Shown here: one piece after another, positions 23,417-31,455 of the stretch
Position numbering within the stretch: the stretch's first letter is position 1
Layout: every line of letters starts with the position of its first letter
Notes under the pieces: model-generated
What the model was told of the DNA's origin: nothing
The model's database searches: none
Seen by the model: only the letters and a program-made list of their open reading frames with translations
Origin: Actinomycetota bacterium
GTDB lineage: Bacteria > Actinomycetota > Acidimicrobiia > Acidimicrobiales > Ilumatobacteraceae
Direction of reading: 5' to 3'
Length of the DNA: 64,000 nt
Assembly (NCBI GenBank): GCA_009702755.1
Contig: WLHL01000001.1
Span: 1-64,000 of the forward strand
Translations under genes and position numbers: made by a program

Positions 23417-23541
23417 GGATGTCACCGTAACCCACCTAGTCAATGAAATCGGGGATTTCCGACACCTGTTTCTCGTCACACCAAAACGGGGGGATGGGAC
23501 TACCGAACAAGCATCTTCAGAGCGACGTGTGGGATGGCGTG

Positions 23542-24510
23542 TTAGGGCACCATCAGCACTCGACCGAATGCCTGGCGACTCTCGATATATCGGTGTGCGT
23601 CGGCAGCTTCTGCCAAGTTGAAAACCTTGTCGGTGACCACAGTGAGCGCGCCCGTGGCGACCTGCTGAAGAAGTCCCGCAATCATTGGGTGGGTTCGTCC
23701 ACCGTTCATTGCCATCTCTGCACCTAAGAAAACACCATGTATTTCTGCATTTTTGGCCATTAATCCACCGATTTGAGGTGGTTGCGCCTCTCTGCCTGCG
23801 TTTCCTACGTAACTCACACGACCGCGGTAGCCCAACGATGCGATGCTCGCTTCGAGTGTTTTCCCACCAACGGGGTCAACAACCAAGTCGACACCCTTGC
23901 CGCCGGTGATGTCCATGATCGCCTTCGCGGTGTCCACCTGTGCGTAGTTAATGGCGTGGTCGAGGCCGTAGTCCTTGAGTCGGGCGAGACGATCATCGCT
24001 AGAAGCCGTGGCAAAAACAGTGGCGCCTGCGGCCTTGGCCAACTGGATGGCAGCGAGTCCGACTCCGCCAGCACCAGCCTGAATAAGGACAGATTCTCCG
24101 GCCTTCAAGCGGCCGAATTCGAACAGGCAATCGTGGGCAGTGCCGAATTCGATGGGCACACCTGCACCCTGTTGCAGAGAAACGCCGTCAGGCAGCGCCC
24201 ACACAGATGCAGTAGCAACGCTGACAACTTCTGCATGTGAGCCATACGCCATGGTGGCAACAACTGGCTGGCCTTTCACGAATTGTGTGACACCGTCGCC
24301 GACTTCACGAATGATGCCGGAGCATTGGTATCCGACAATGTGCGGAGTGGTCGCGAGTGCACCACCTTGGCGATGCAAAAGGTCGCCGCCCTGAATGCCA
24401 ATGAAGGCGACATCAATCAGCACGCCACCTTTGCGAAGTTGCGGCTCCGCCACTTCTTCATAACGGAACACTTCAGGTCCGCCGACATTGTCATACACAG
24501 CTGCTTTCAT
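23542..24510 (-). CDS. zinc-type alcohol dehydrogenase / NADPH:quinone oxidoreductase family
   Basis: ESVLIQAGAGGVGLAAIQLAKAAGATVFATASSDDRLARLKDYGLDHAINY. Confidence 0.9.
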   Translation of the reverse strand: MKAAVYDNVGGPEVFRYEEVAEPQLRKGGVLIDVAFIGIQGGDLLHRQGGALATTPHIVGYQCSGIIREVGDGVTQFVKGQPVVATMAYGSHAEVVSVATASVWALPDGVSLQQGAGVPIEFGTAHDCLFEFGRLKAGESVLIQAGAGGVGLAAIQLAKAAGATVFATASSDDRLARLKDYGLDHAINYAQVDTAKAIMDITGGKGVDLVVDPVGGKTLEASIASLGYRGRVSYVGNAGREAQPPQIGGLMAKNAEIHGVFLGAEMAMNGGRTHPMIAGLLQQVATGALTVVTDKVFNLAEAADAHRYIESRQAFGRVLMVP

Positions 24511-24530
24511 GAGTGTGACAGTAGTGCTGG

Positions 24531-26063
24531 TTATTGACGACGGCGTACTTGGGGCGCCAGCGCAAAAACAATGACCACAAGCGCTGCAAGGGAAAAGGCT
24601 GACTGGCTTGTGACATCGCCTGGTCGAGCCAAGAGTTGTGCAATTGCAATGGGGATTGTGGTGGTGTCGTTACGCGAAAGAAATGATGTTGCACCGAACT
24701 CTCCCAGCGATATTGCAGCAGACAACCCGACTGCCCTAATCAGTGCTGGTTGCAACAGTGGGAACTCAATGTGTCGCCAACTGCGCCACGGATGAGCACC
24801 CAGCGATGCCGCAGCATCCGAGAGGTCCTCAGGGATTGCATCAAGAGCAGGTCGTATCGCTCTCACAGCAAGCGGAAGTGCAAGTACTGAGTGCACAACG
24901 GGGATGAGCCACCACTGAGAACGCCAGTTCACCGGTGACTGATCAAAGGCGATGATGAGCCCGAGACCAAAGGTGACTGCGGAAACTACAAGTGGTAACG
25001 CAGTAATACTCGCGACGATGGATGAACGCTGTTGCGCGACACTGATAATGAGTGCGGCAATGGGCGCGAGGACTGCACAGATTGCTGCGAAGAAAAGTGA
25101 TGTCATGAGTGTCTGTGGAATGTTCACGCCAACAGCTTCGGTGGAGCCATTGAAGAGCCATTGATAGCCGCGCAGTGAAAACTGTCCGTTCAAAGTGAAT
25201 GATCGAATGACCACTGCAACAAGTGGGCTGACAACAACGATGGCGGGGACAGCGACAGAAAAAAACAGAGCCAGTCCGAATGGTGTTCGAGATGTCGTGA
25301 GCATCTGAATTGTCTGGGTTGCTGTGCGAGGTTCGCGCGAAGCCGGATTTCCCCAACGAAGAACCAGAAGAACAACAACTGCTTGAACAACTGCGAGCGA
25401 TGTTGCTGTTCGTGTGTCGCCTAGTCGAATTGCCTGTGTGAAGATTTCTGACTCAATGGTGCGGTGAGAGATGTCGCCCAGAATTGCAATCACTGCAAAA
25501 CTTGTGAAGCAGTAGAGAAAAATGATCGCAGCGGCATTCCGAAGAGATTCACGAATGTGAGGAACAACGACATAGAGAAATGTGCGCACTCGGCCAGCAC
25601 CTAAGTCTGCAGCAGTGTCCTCCATTGCTTTGTCGAGAAGCAACCATTGTGGCCCCACGATGCGAACGACGATTGCGACGTTGAAGACAATATGTGCCCA
25701 CAGAATCGCTGGAATGCCTGCCGCGGGAAGAATCGCTTTGATTCCCGTTGCCACAACAACTGCGGGCATGAAGAAGGGGATTGTGATGAGTGCCGTGAGT
25801 ATTCGCGAGAAATGAAATGTGTGTCGCGAAATTGCCCAGGTAAAGGGCAGGCCCACAGCAAGCGTGAGAGCTGTTGATGCAATGGCTTGCCACAGCGTGA
25901 ACCACCAGACTCCACGCAAAGAAGATTCTGTGAGTGTGTCAACAATGTCTTGAGGTCGTGCAAACTCCGCGAGCATCGAGAGAACAGGGAATGCAAAGAA
26001 CAGCGCCAACAGTGCAACGACGAGCACCTGCAGCCGCTGGGCTGTTCTTGCGACCGGGTTCAT
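24531..26063 (-). CDS. thiP: thiamine/iron-type ABC transporter permease with two fused permease halves
   Basis: 521-aa track ORF with two BPD-type permease segments (SLRNAAAIIFLYCFTSFAVIAILGD; DAAASLGAHPWRSWRHIEFPLLQPALIRAVGLSAAISLGEFGATSFL); ATG overlaps the thiB stop. Confidence 0.85.
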   Translation of the reverse strand: MNPVARTAQRLQVLVVALLALFFAFPVLSMLAEFARPQDIVDTLTESSLRGVWWFTLWQAIASTALTLAVGLPFTWAISRHTFHFSRILTALITIPFFMPAVVVATGIKAILPAAGIPAILWAHIVFNVAIVVRIVGPQWLLLDKAMEDTAADLGAGRVRTFLYVVVPHIRESLRNAAAIIFLYCFTSFAVIAILGDISHRTIESEIFTQAIRLGDTRTATSLAVVQAVVVLLVLRWGNPASREPRTATQTIQMLTTSRTPFGLALFFSVAVPAIVVVSPLVAVVIRSFTLNGQFSLRGYQWLFNGSTEAVGVNIPQTLMTSLFFAAICAVLAPIAALIISVAQQRSSIVASITALPLVVSAVTFGLGLIIAFDQSPVNWRSQWWLIPVVHSVLALPLAVRAIRPALDAIPEDLSDAAASLGAHPWRSWRHIEFPLLQPALIRAVGLSAAISLGEFGATSFLSRNDTTTIPIAIAQLLARPGDVTSQSAFSLAALVVIVFALAPQVRRRQ

Positions 26064-27061
26064 TACAAGAAGATGTTTCTCCAAGTATCGATCCACTGAT
26101 CGCGGTTCTTTTCAATCTTCTCTGCAGATGGTGTGCTGCTGGTTGCGGGGCGCACTGCATGCTTCACGAAGACATCGGGGAGAACCGCGTCCTTGTTGAC
26201 CGGGTACACGAATAATGAAGTGGGCATTGATTCTTGGAACTTCTGTGCCAACAGATAATCGACGAGCTTTTGGGCCAACTCTTCATTCTTTGAGCCACGC
26301 AGAACGCCGACGTATTCAGTCGCTTTGAAACATGTTGCAGTCACAACACCAGTGGGTGCTGTCGTGAGCGGTGTTGCAGAAAAGAGCACTTCTGCTGCGG
26401 GGCTTGATCCGTACGACACAACGATTGGGTACTTGCCCTTGCCCGAAGAGCCAGAAAAGTCGATGGTGTAGGCCGCGGTCCAATCACTAGCGATGCGAAC
26501 ACCATTGGCTTTCAACTGCTTCCAGTAGTTTTGCCACTTTCCTTCACCAAAGTGTTCGATGCTGGCGACAAGAAAAGCAAACCCAGGTGCTGAGTTCACG
26601 GGGTCCGGTGCAGTTAAAAGTCCCTTGTATGTGGGAAGTGCAAGGTCTTCAAATGTCTGTGGTGGTGTGATTCCACGTGATTCAAACCACGCCTTGTCAT
26701 AGTTCAGACAAACATCGCTCTCATCAACTGGTGTGTAATCCAATAAAACATTTCCTGATTGCGCTCGTGAGAGAAAAGTGTTGTCGATGCCGAACATCAC
26801 GTCACCTTCTGGATTGCCAGATGTGAGAATTGCCTTGCTCACCATGGAGCCGGTGTCGCCCGCAGTCACAACCCTGACTGTTGCGCCAGTCGCTGCAGTG
26901 AAGTCATCAAAGATTCCTTCAGCGGGAGTGAACGCGTCATAGGAGATCAGGGTGATCTCTTTCGCACTCTCTTCAAATGAACCTGTGATGACGGAGCAAC
27001 TCGCAAGAGCAGAGCCAGCGACGAACGAGACCACAAGAAATATGGCAACGATCTTTTTCAT
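26063..27061 (-). CDS. thiB: thiamine ABC transporter substrate-binding lipoprotein
   Basis: Lipobox SALASCS; EITLISYDAFTPAEGIFDDFTAATGATVRVVTAGDTGSMVSKAIL...DVMFGIDNTFLSRA; downstream of a TPP riboswitch. Confidence 0.88.
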   Translation of the reverse strand: MKKIVAIFLVVSFVAGSALASCSVITGSFEESAKEITLISYDAFTPAEGIFDDFTAATGATVRVVTAGDTGSMVSKAILTSGNPEGDVMFGIDNTFLSRAQSGNVLLDYTPVDESDVCLNYDKAWFESRGITPPQTFEDLALPTYKGLLTAPDPVNSAPGFAFLVASIEHFGEGKWQNYWKQLKANGVRIASDWTAAYTIDFSGSSGKGKYPIVVSYGSSPAAEVLFSATPLTTAPTGVVTATCFKATEYVGVLRGSKNEELAQKLVDYLLAQKFQESMPTSLFVYPVNKDAVLPDVFVKHAVRPATSSTPSAEKIEKNRDQWIDTWRNIFL

Positions 27062-27063
27062 GA

Positions 27064-27720
27064 TTATCTATTTCCTTTGTTGAGTGTGGAGATGACGGCG
27101 AGAGCGCCGGTACGCAATGAGATGCGCACCTCTGACGATGTTGCAATGTTGCTGACACCACGCGACGCGAATGAATGCAACGTGTCGCGCTTCAATTCCC
27201 ATTGCAGTCCGGTTGTTGTCACACCTTTGGCGTTGCCGCCAAGGGGAATCAACGAGACAGTGCTGCCGATGGGGAGTTCTAGTTCAGTTGCTTCGCGTGG
27301 AGTCACGATGCGCACGTAGTTGTCGCCAACATGTGCCGACATGGTTGCGTCGTCTGCGTGCGACACCAATGAGTGCACCATGGCAAGTAGGTGATCGAAG
27401 CGATCTCCGCCACCAGACAAAAGATGAATATGGCGGTAGTCAAACTTGCGCGCGAGTTGCAGTGCGAGTTCAGTATCGGTGACGTCTTTATCCGTCGGAT
27501 GTTCAATGATCTCAGCATCGCTGGCGTGTGCTTCGACCAAATGTTCTGGTCGGATGGAATCCATGTCGCCAATGAGGAGGTCGGGCTGAAAACCCATTGC
27601 AGTGGCGTGTTCCCACCCAGAGTCGGCAGCAATCACCAGTGCAGCCTCAGGTAAGTGATCGCGCACGGAAGATTCGGGTGAGTTGCCGCCGATAAAGATA
27701 AGTGCGTGGCGTGGAGCCAT
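27064..27720 (-). CDS. thiamine pyrophosphokinase
   Basis: VIAADSGWEHATAMGFQPDLLIGDMDSIRPEH...HPTDKDVTDTELAL...LLSGGGDRFDHLLA. ATG at 27720 has better SD spacing than the track's ATG at 27726. Confidence 0.9.
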   Translation of the reverse strand: MAPRHALIFIGGNSPESSVRDHLPEAALVIAADSGWEHATAMGFQPDLLIGDMDSIRPEHLVEAHASDAEIIEHPTDKDVTDTELALQLARKFDYRHIHLLSGGGDRFDHLLAMVHSLVSHADDATMSAHVGDNYVRIVTPREATELELPIGSTVSLIPLGGNAKGVTTTGLQWELKRDTLHSFASRGVSNIATSSEVRISLRTGALAVISTLNKGNR

Positions 27721-27728
27721 TTCCATTT

Positions 27729-27815
27729 CCCTCCGCCGGCATTACCCGGATCAGGTTCACGGGTCGGTGGCCGCGGCCACCCTCTCAGCCCGCCGAATCG
27801 TGCGAGCTCCCCTTG
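27729..27815 (-). ncRNA. TPP riboswitch (THI element)
   Basis: Reverse complement reads GGCGGGCTGAGAGGGTGGCCGCGGCCACCGACCCGTGAACCTGATCCGGGTAATGCCGGCGGAGGG. Confidence 0.95.
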
Positions 27816-27834
27816 GTGTTATGTGAAGTGAAGA

Positions 27835-28752
27835 CTATCGTGCGAGACGTTGCATGTCAGGTTCGATGAAGATGAATCGAGCGCTGGGAACCACTGCGCG
27901 CATTGCCGCTTCAGACTCATCAATGATTCGGCTGACGTCCTCTGCGGAAAGGTCAGGCGCAAAAATTGCCTTTGTGGCAACGAGCAACGTGTCGGGGCCG
28001 AGGTGTTCGGTATGCATGTAGATCACTTCAGATATCTGAGGGTGATTTCGTAATGCATTACTCAGCAACAAGCGGTCTGCCTTGGAAGCGGTCTCGCCGA
28101 GAAGTAGTGCTTTCATTTCAACGCCCAAGACGAAAGCCACGACAACGAGGAGCACGCCAATTGCAATCGAACCTGCGGCATCCCAGCGAGGGTTGTGGGT
28201 GTAGTGACCGAGAAGCACGCCAAAGAGCGCAAGGAACAGGCCAGTCTCTGCTGCAACGTCTTCCAGAAGAACCGTTGGCAGTTCAGGTGACTTCGAAGTA
28301 CGGATGAACTGCCAGTAACTCTGCCCAGCGGGCTTGACATGCCCCACTTCCTTCACTGCAGTGCGCAATGAGTAGGTCTCCAACAGGATTGCCACCACAA
28401 GAATGCCGATCGCGATACCAAGGCTTTCCGTTTCGTGTGGGTGACGCATCTTGCTGATGCCTTCATAGATGGCAAAGAGTCCACCCATGCTGAACAGCAC
28501 GAGGGCAACAATGAACGCCCAGAAATAGCGCTCGCGCTGGTGTCCGAACGGGTGTTCCTCGTCGCCCTTACGCACTGAACGCTTGGCGCCCAACAGGAGC
28601 AACCCTTGATTGCCCGTATCGGCAAAAGAGTGCACGGATTCCGCCACAAGCGCAGCTGAGCCAGTGAGCAAGAAGCCCACAAACTTTGAAATTGCGATTC
28701 CGAGGTTCGCGAAAAACGCCGCGATGATCGCCTTACGACTGCCTTCATTCAT
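27835..28752 (-). CDS. cation diffusion facilitator family transporter
   Basis: KFVGFLLTGSAALVAESVHSFADTGNQGLLLLGAKRS...HPFGHQRERYFWAFIVALVLF. Confidence 0.9.
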   Translation of the reverse strand: MNEGSRKAIIAAFFANLGIAISKFVGFLLTGSAALVAESVHSFADTGNQGLLLLGAKRSVRKGDEEHPFGHQRERYFWAFIVALVLFSMGGLFAIYEGISKMRHPHETESLGIAIGILVVAILLETYSLRTAVKEVGHVKPAGQSYWQFIRTSKSPELPTVLLEDVAAETGLFLALFGVLLGHYTHNPRWDAAGSIAIGVLLVVVAFVLGVEMKALLLGETASKADRLLLSNALRNHPQISEVIYMHTEHLGPDTLLVATKAIFAPDLSAEDVSRIIDESEAAMRAVVPSARFIFIEPDMQRLAR

Positions 28753-28811
28753 GCGTCTAGGTTGTCACATAGGGGCGTGCAGCCTCGGAACGTCGTCCAT
28801 GGGGGTATGGA

Positions 28812-29600
28812 ATGGGTTATCTAGATAACAAGATTGCAGTTGTGACCGGTGGAGGTCGTGGCATTGGTAAGGCTATCTCGCTTGCACTTGCTGAACAAGG
28901 TGCAACGGTCGCAATCAACTACCGACGCGACAAAGAAGCTGCAGAAGAAACATTGCGCGAGATTCTTGATGCCGGAGGCGTGGCGAGTGTTCACCAGGGT
29001 TCTAATGATGTTCCTGCAGAGAACTTTTCTATGGTGCAAGAAATCATTGAGACGCATGGCGGCATCGACATTGTTGTTGTGAATGGTGGCAATGCATCAA
29101 AGGGACGCAGTGTTGTCGACACGGAAGCAGAAGAAGTGTGGAACCTTGTCGCAACACATGCGCTCGGGCCACACCAGTTGTGCCGTGCGTTCTTGCCGCA
29201 CATGCGTGCACGCGGTGGCGGACACGTGGTGTTTATCTCATCAGTTGCCACAAGCGGCATGTCGGCAAATGGTGCGCCGTACAACATGGGCAAAGCAGCG
29301 ATGGAAGCTCTCGCGCTCACGTTGGCGAAGGAAGAACGTCCCCACAACATTCGCGTCAACATCGTGGCGCCGGGGCTCGTGGAAACAGATATGGGTGTGC
29401 GTCTTGCGCGTGCCCTGACGGGCAACCGTGAGGCCGGGGACCTTCGCTTTATGGACGCGGCCGCGCCTTTCGGCCGAGTGTGCCAGCCCGAGGACATTTC
29501 TCAGGCCGTCCTCTATTTCTGCTCCCCACAAGCTTCGTATGTCACGGGTCAGCGCATCCAGATTGATGGTGGCGGAAGCAACCTCCGGGTGGGGCAGTAA
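28812..29600 (+). CDS. SDR family oxidoreductase (FabG-like)
   Basis: VVTGGGRGIGKAISLALAEQGATVAI, YNMGKAAMEAL, C-term YVTGQRIQIDGGGSNL. Confidence 0.92.
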   Translation: MGYLDNKIAVVTGGGRGIGKAISLALAEQGATVAINYRRDKEAAEETLREILDAGGVASVHQGSNDVPAENFSMVQEIIETHGGIDIVVVNGGNASKGRSVVDTEAEEVWNLVATHALGPHQLCRAFLPHMRARGGGHVVFISSVATSGMSANGAPYNMGKAAMEALALTLAKEERPHNIRVNIVAPGLVETDMGVRLARALTGNREAGDLRFMDAAAPFGRVCQPEDISQAVLYFCSPQASYVTGQRIQIDGGGSNLRVGQ

Positions 29601-29630
29601 CAGCTAGTCGGTGTCGCTAACCTTCGTGTC

Positions 29631-30254
29631 GTGAGCAGTCCACTGGCCCCCCAGAACACAGACACCATTGTCGAAATTACCGAAGAAGCGTTGAAGCAAC
29701 TTCTGGTCCTTCGCGATGAGGAACCAGAGAAGGAACGACTCGGTCTTCGTTTAGAAGTTATTGCTGATCCGGGCGAAGAGTTCAAGTACGACTTGTCATT
29801 CGAGATCGTGACGCAAGCTGCTTTCAGCGATGAAGTTCGCACAATCGGCGGACTCAAGGTCATCATTCCGTTGCAGTCGTTTGAACACATCAACGGTGCA
29901 TCACTTGATTACAACGAGCGTCAAGGCCTCATTATTCGTAATCCGAATAAGCCACCAGCACCGATGATCGATGGTCTCATCTCTGACGATGAAACTGCAG
30001 CAGCTGTTGAAGCAGTCATCTCCACTGATGTGAACCCTTCTCTTGCATCACACGGCGGATTCGTTACGTTCGTCGGACACGACGGAGAAGGCGTTGCGTA
30101 TCTCACGATGGGCGGCGGTTGCCACGGTTGCTCAATGAGCAAGATGACAATGCTCGAAGGCGTGCAGACCACATTGGTCGAGCAAGTACCAGCAATTCTC
30201 AAGGTCCGCGACGTGACCGACCACGCCACCGGCGCAAACCCGTACTACAGCTGA
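29631..30254 (+). CDS. nfuA: NfuA-type Fe-S cluster carrier (HesB-like N-domain plus NifU C-domain)
   Basis: TVEITEEALKQLLVLRDEEP-type N-domain and GGGCHGCSMSKMTMLEGVQTTLVEQVP; GTG start. Confidence 0.87.
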   Translation: MSSPLAPQNTDTIVEITEEALKQLLVLRDEEPEKERLGLRLEVIADPGEEFKYDLSFEIVTQAAFSDEVRTIGGLKVIIPLQSFEHINGASLDYNERQGLIIRNPNKPPAPMIDGLISDDETAAAVEAVISTDVNPSLASHGGFVTFVGHDGEGVAYLTMGGGCHGCSMSKMTMLEGVQTTLVEQVPAILKVRDVTDHATGANPYYS

Positions 30255-30286
30255 GTTCCCAACAGCGCGTGCGCGCATGACAGGCT

Positions 30287-31120
30287 GTGCAGATGCATGT
30301 TTCACAGTTGTGGTCGTATCCGGTGAAGTCCATGGTGGGCGGAACCGTTGATTCCATTGAACTCACCAGCCTTGGCATTGTTGGCGATCGTCATTGGGCG
30401 GTTCGTGACTTAGAACGCGGCGGTATTCGCGGTGGCAAGAAGATTGGCAATCTGATGAAGCTCTCTGCTGCGCGTGATGGCGATGCCGTGTTGATCACAT
30501 TGCCAAATGGTGCAGTGGTGTCTTCAGCCGATGCGCAAGTGAATGCAGTGTTGTCTGAAGCATTAGGAGAATCCGTTGCGTTGGAATCACTTCCTGCTGA
30601 CGGAAATCATGAGCACTTTCGTCGTGGCCCTGCTGATTCTGAAGACATGGTGGAAGAGTTGCGCAACATCTTTGGCAGAGAAGCCGATGAACCATTGCCC
30701 GACTTCAGTGTGTTCCCACCTGAAGTCGTTGAGTTTGAATCACCTCCGGGTACTCATTACGACTGTTGGCCGCTTTTGGTGATGACATCATCTGCGCTGG
30801 AGGCATTGAAGACTGCATTGCCAGAGTCGGTGATTGATATCCGTCGTTTTCGGCCGAGCATTGTGATTGACGGGGCAGATGCAGGTCATCCTGAGTTCTC
30901 GTGGAAGGGTCGAACCGCATCAATTGGCTCAGCAGTTGTTGAGTTTTTGGACCCATGCCCGCGCTGCATCATGGTGACACGCGAGATCAATGCTGAGATT
31001 CCACAAGACCGTTCTATCTTGCGCCACATCGTGCGTGATCTGAATCAGAACCTTGGCGTGTATGCGCGCATCCTCACGCCTGGCACTGTTTCTCTCGACG
31101 ACGTCCTCGATTTTGAGTAG
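30287..31120 (+). CDS. MOSC domain-containing protein
   Basis: VSQLWSYPVKSMVGGTVDSIELTSLGIVGDRHWAVRD...FRPSIVIDGADAG...DPCPRCIMVTREI. Confidence 0.88.
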   Translation: MQMHVSQLWSYPVKSMVGGTVDSIELTSLGIVGDRHWAVRDLERGGIRGGKKIGNLMKLSAARDGDAVLITLPNGAVVSSADAQVNAVLSEALGESVALESLPADGNHEHFRRGPADSEDMVEELRNIFGREADEPLPDFSVFPPEVVEFESPPGTHYDCWPLLVMTSSALEALKTALPESVIDIRRFRPSIVIDGADAGHPEFSWKGRTASIGSAVVEFLDPCPRCIMVTREINAEIPQDRSILRHIVRDLNQNLGVYARILTPGTVSLDDVLDFE

Positions 31121-31131
31121 TCAATTGGCTA

Positions 31132-31455
31132 CTACGCAGGCGTCCAATACACGGACACTCGACGATTCGTTGACGTATCTTTTTCATTCGACTTAATAAC
31201 AAAACCTTGGTAGGTAATCCACATTGTGAGTCCTTTACCTGAAAGGTAATCAGCAACTGCTTGTGCACGGAAGTCAGCGAGGTTTTGCAAATACTTTTTA
31301 GAAATTGTGTTGTTGTGTCGTGAGAAACCAGAGACGAGAAGGGTTCCACATTTTCCTCTGATGTCTTTGAGAGCTTTATTCAAAAGCGCCTTGTCAGCGG
31401 CATCAAGTGTTATTTCTGACGGCGCAAAATCAATCTGTGGCAGTACAAGTTGTCC
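31132..31455 (-). other. OmpA-like domain at the C-terminus of the giant protein
   Basis: LVLPQIDFAPSEITLDAADKALLNKALKDIRGKCGTLLVSGFSRHNN...NLADFRAQAVADYLSGKGL...NRRVSVYWTPA. Confidence 0.75.

Noticed and set aside
22865-23446. 193-aa plus-strand Cys/Leu-rich ORF (LLRCCLLHNLLSDRLLCSSLLLSWCCLL)
   Set aside because: It is the reverse-strand reading of the Lys/Ala-repeat tail of hupB.
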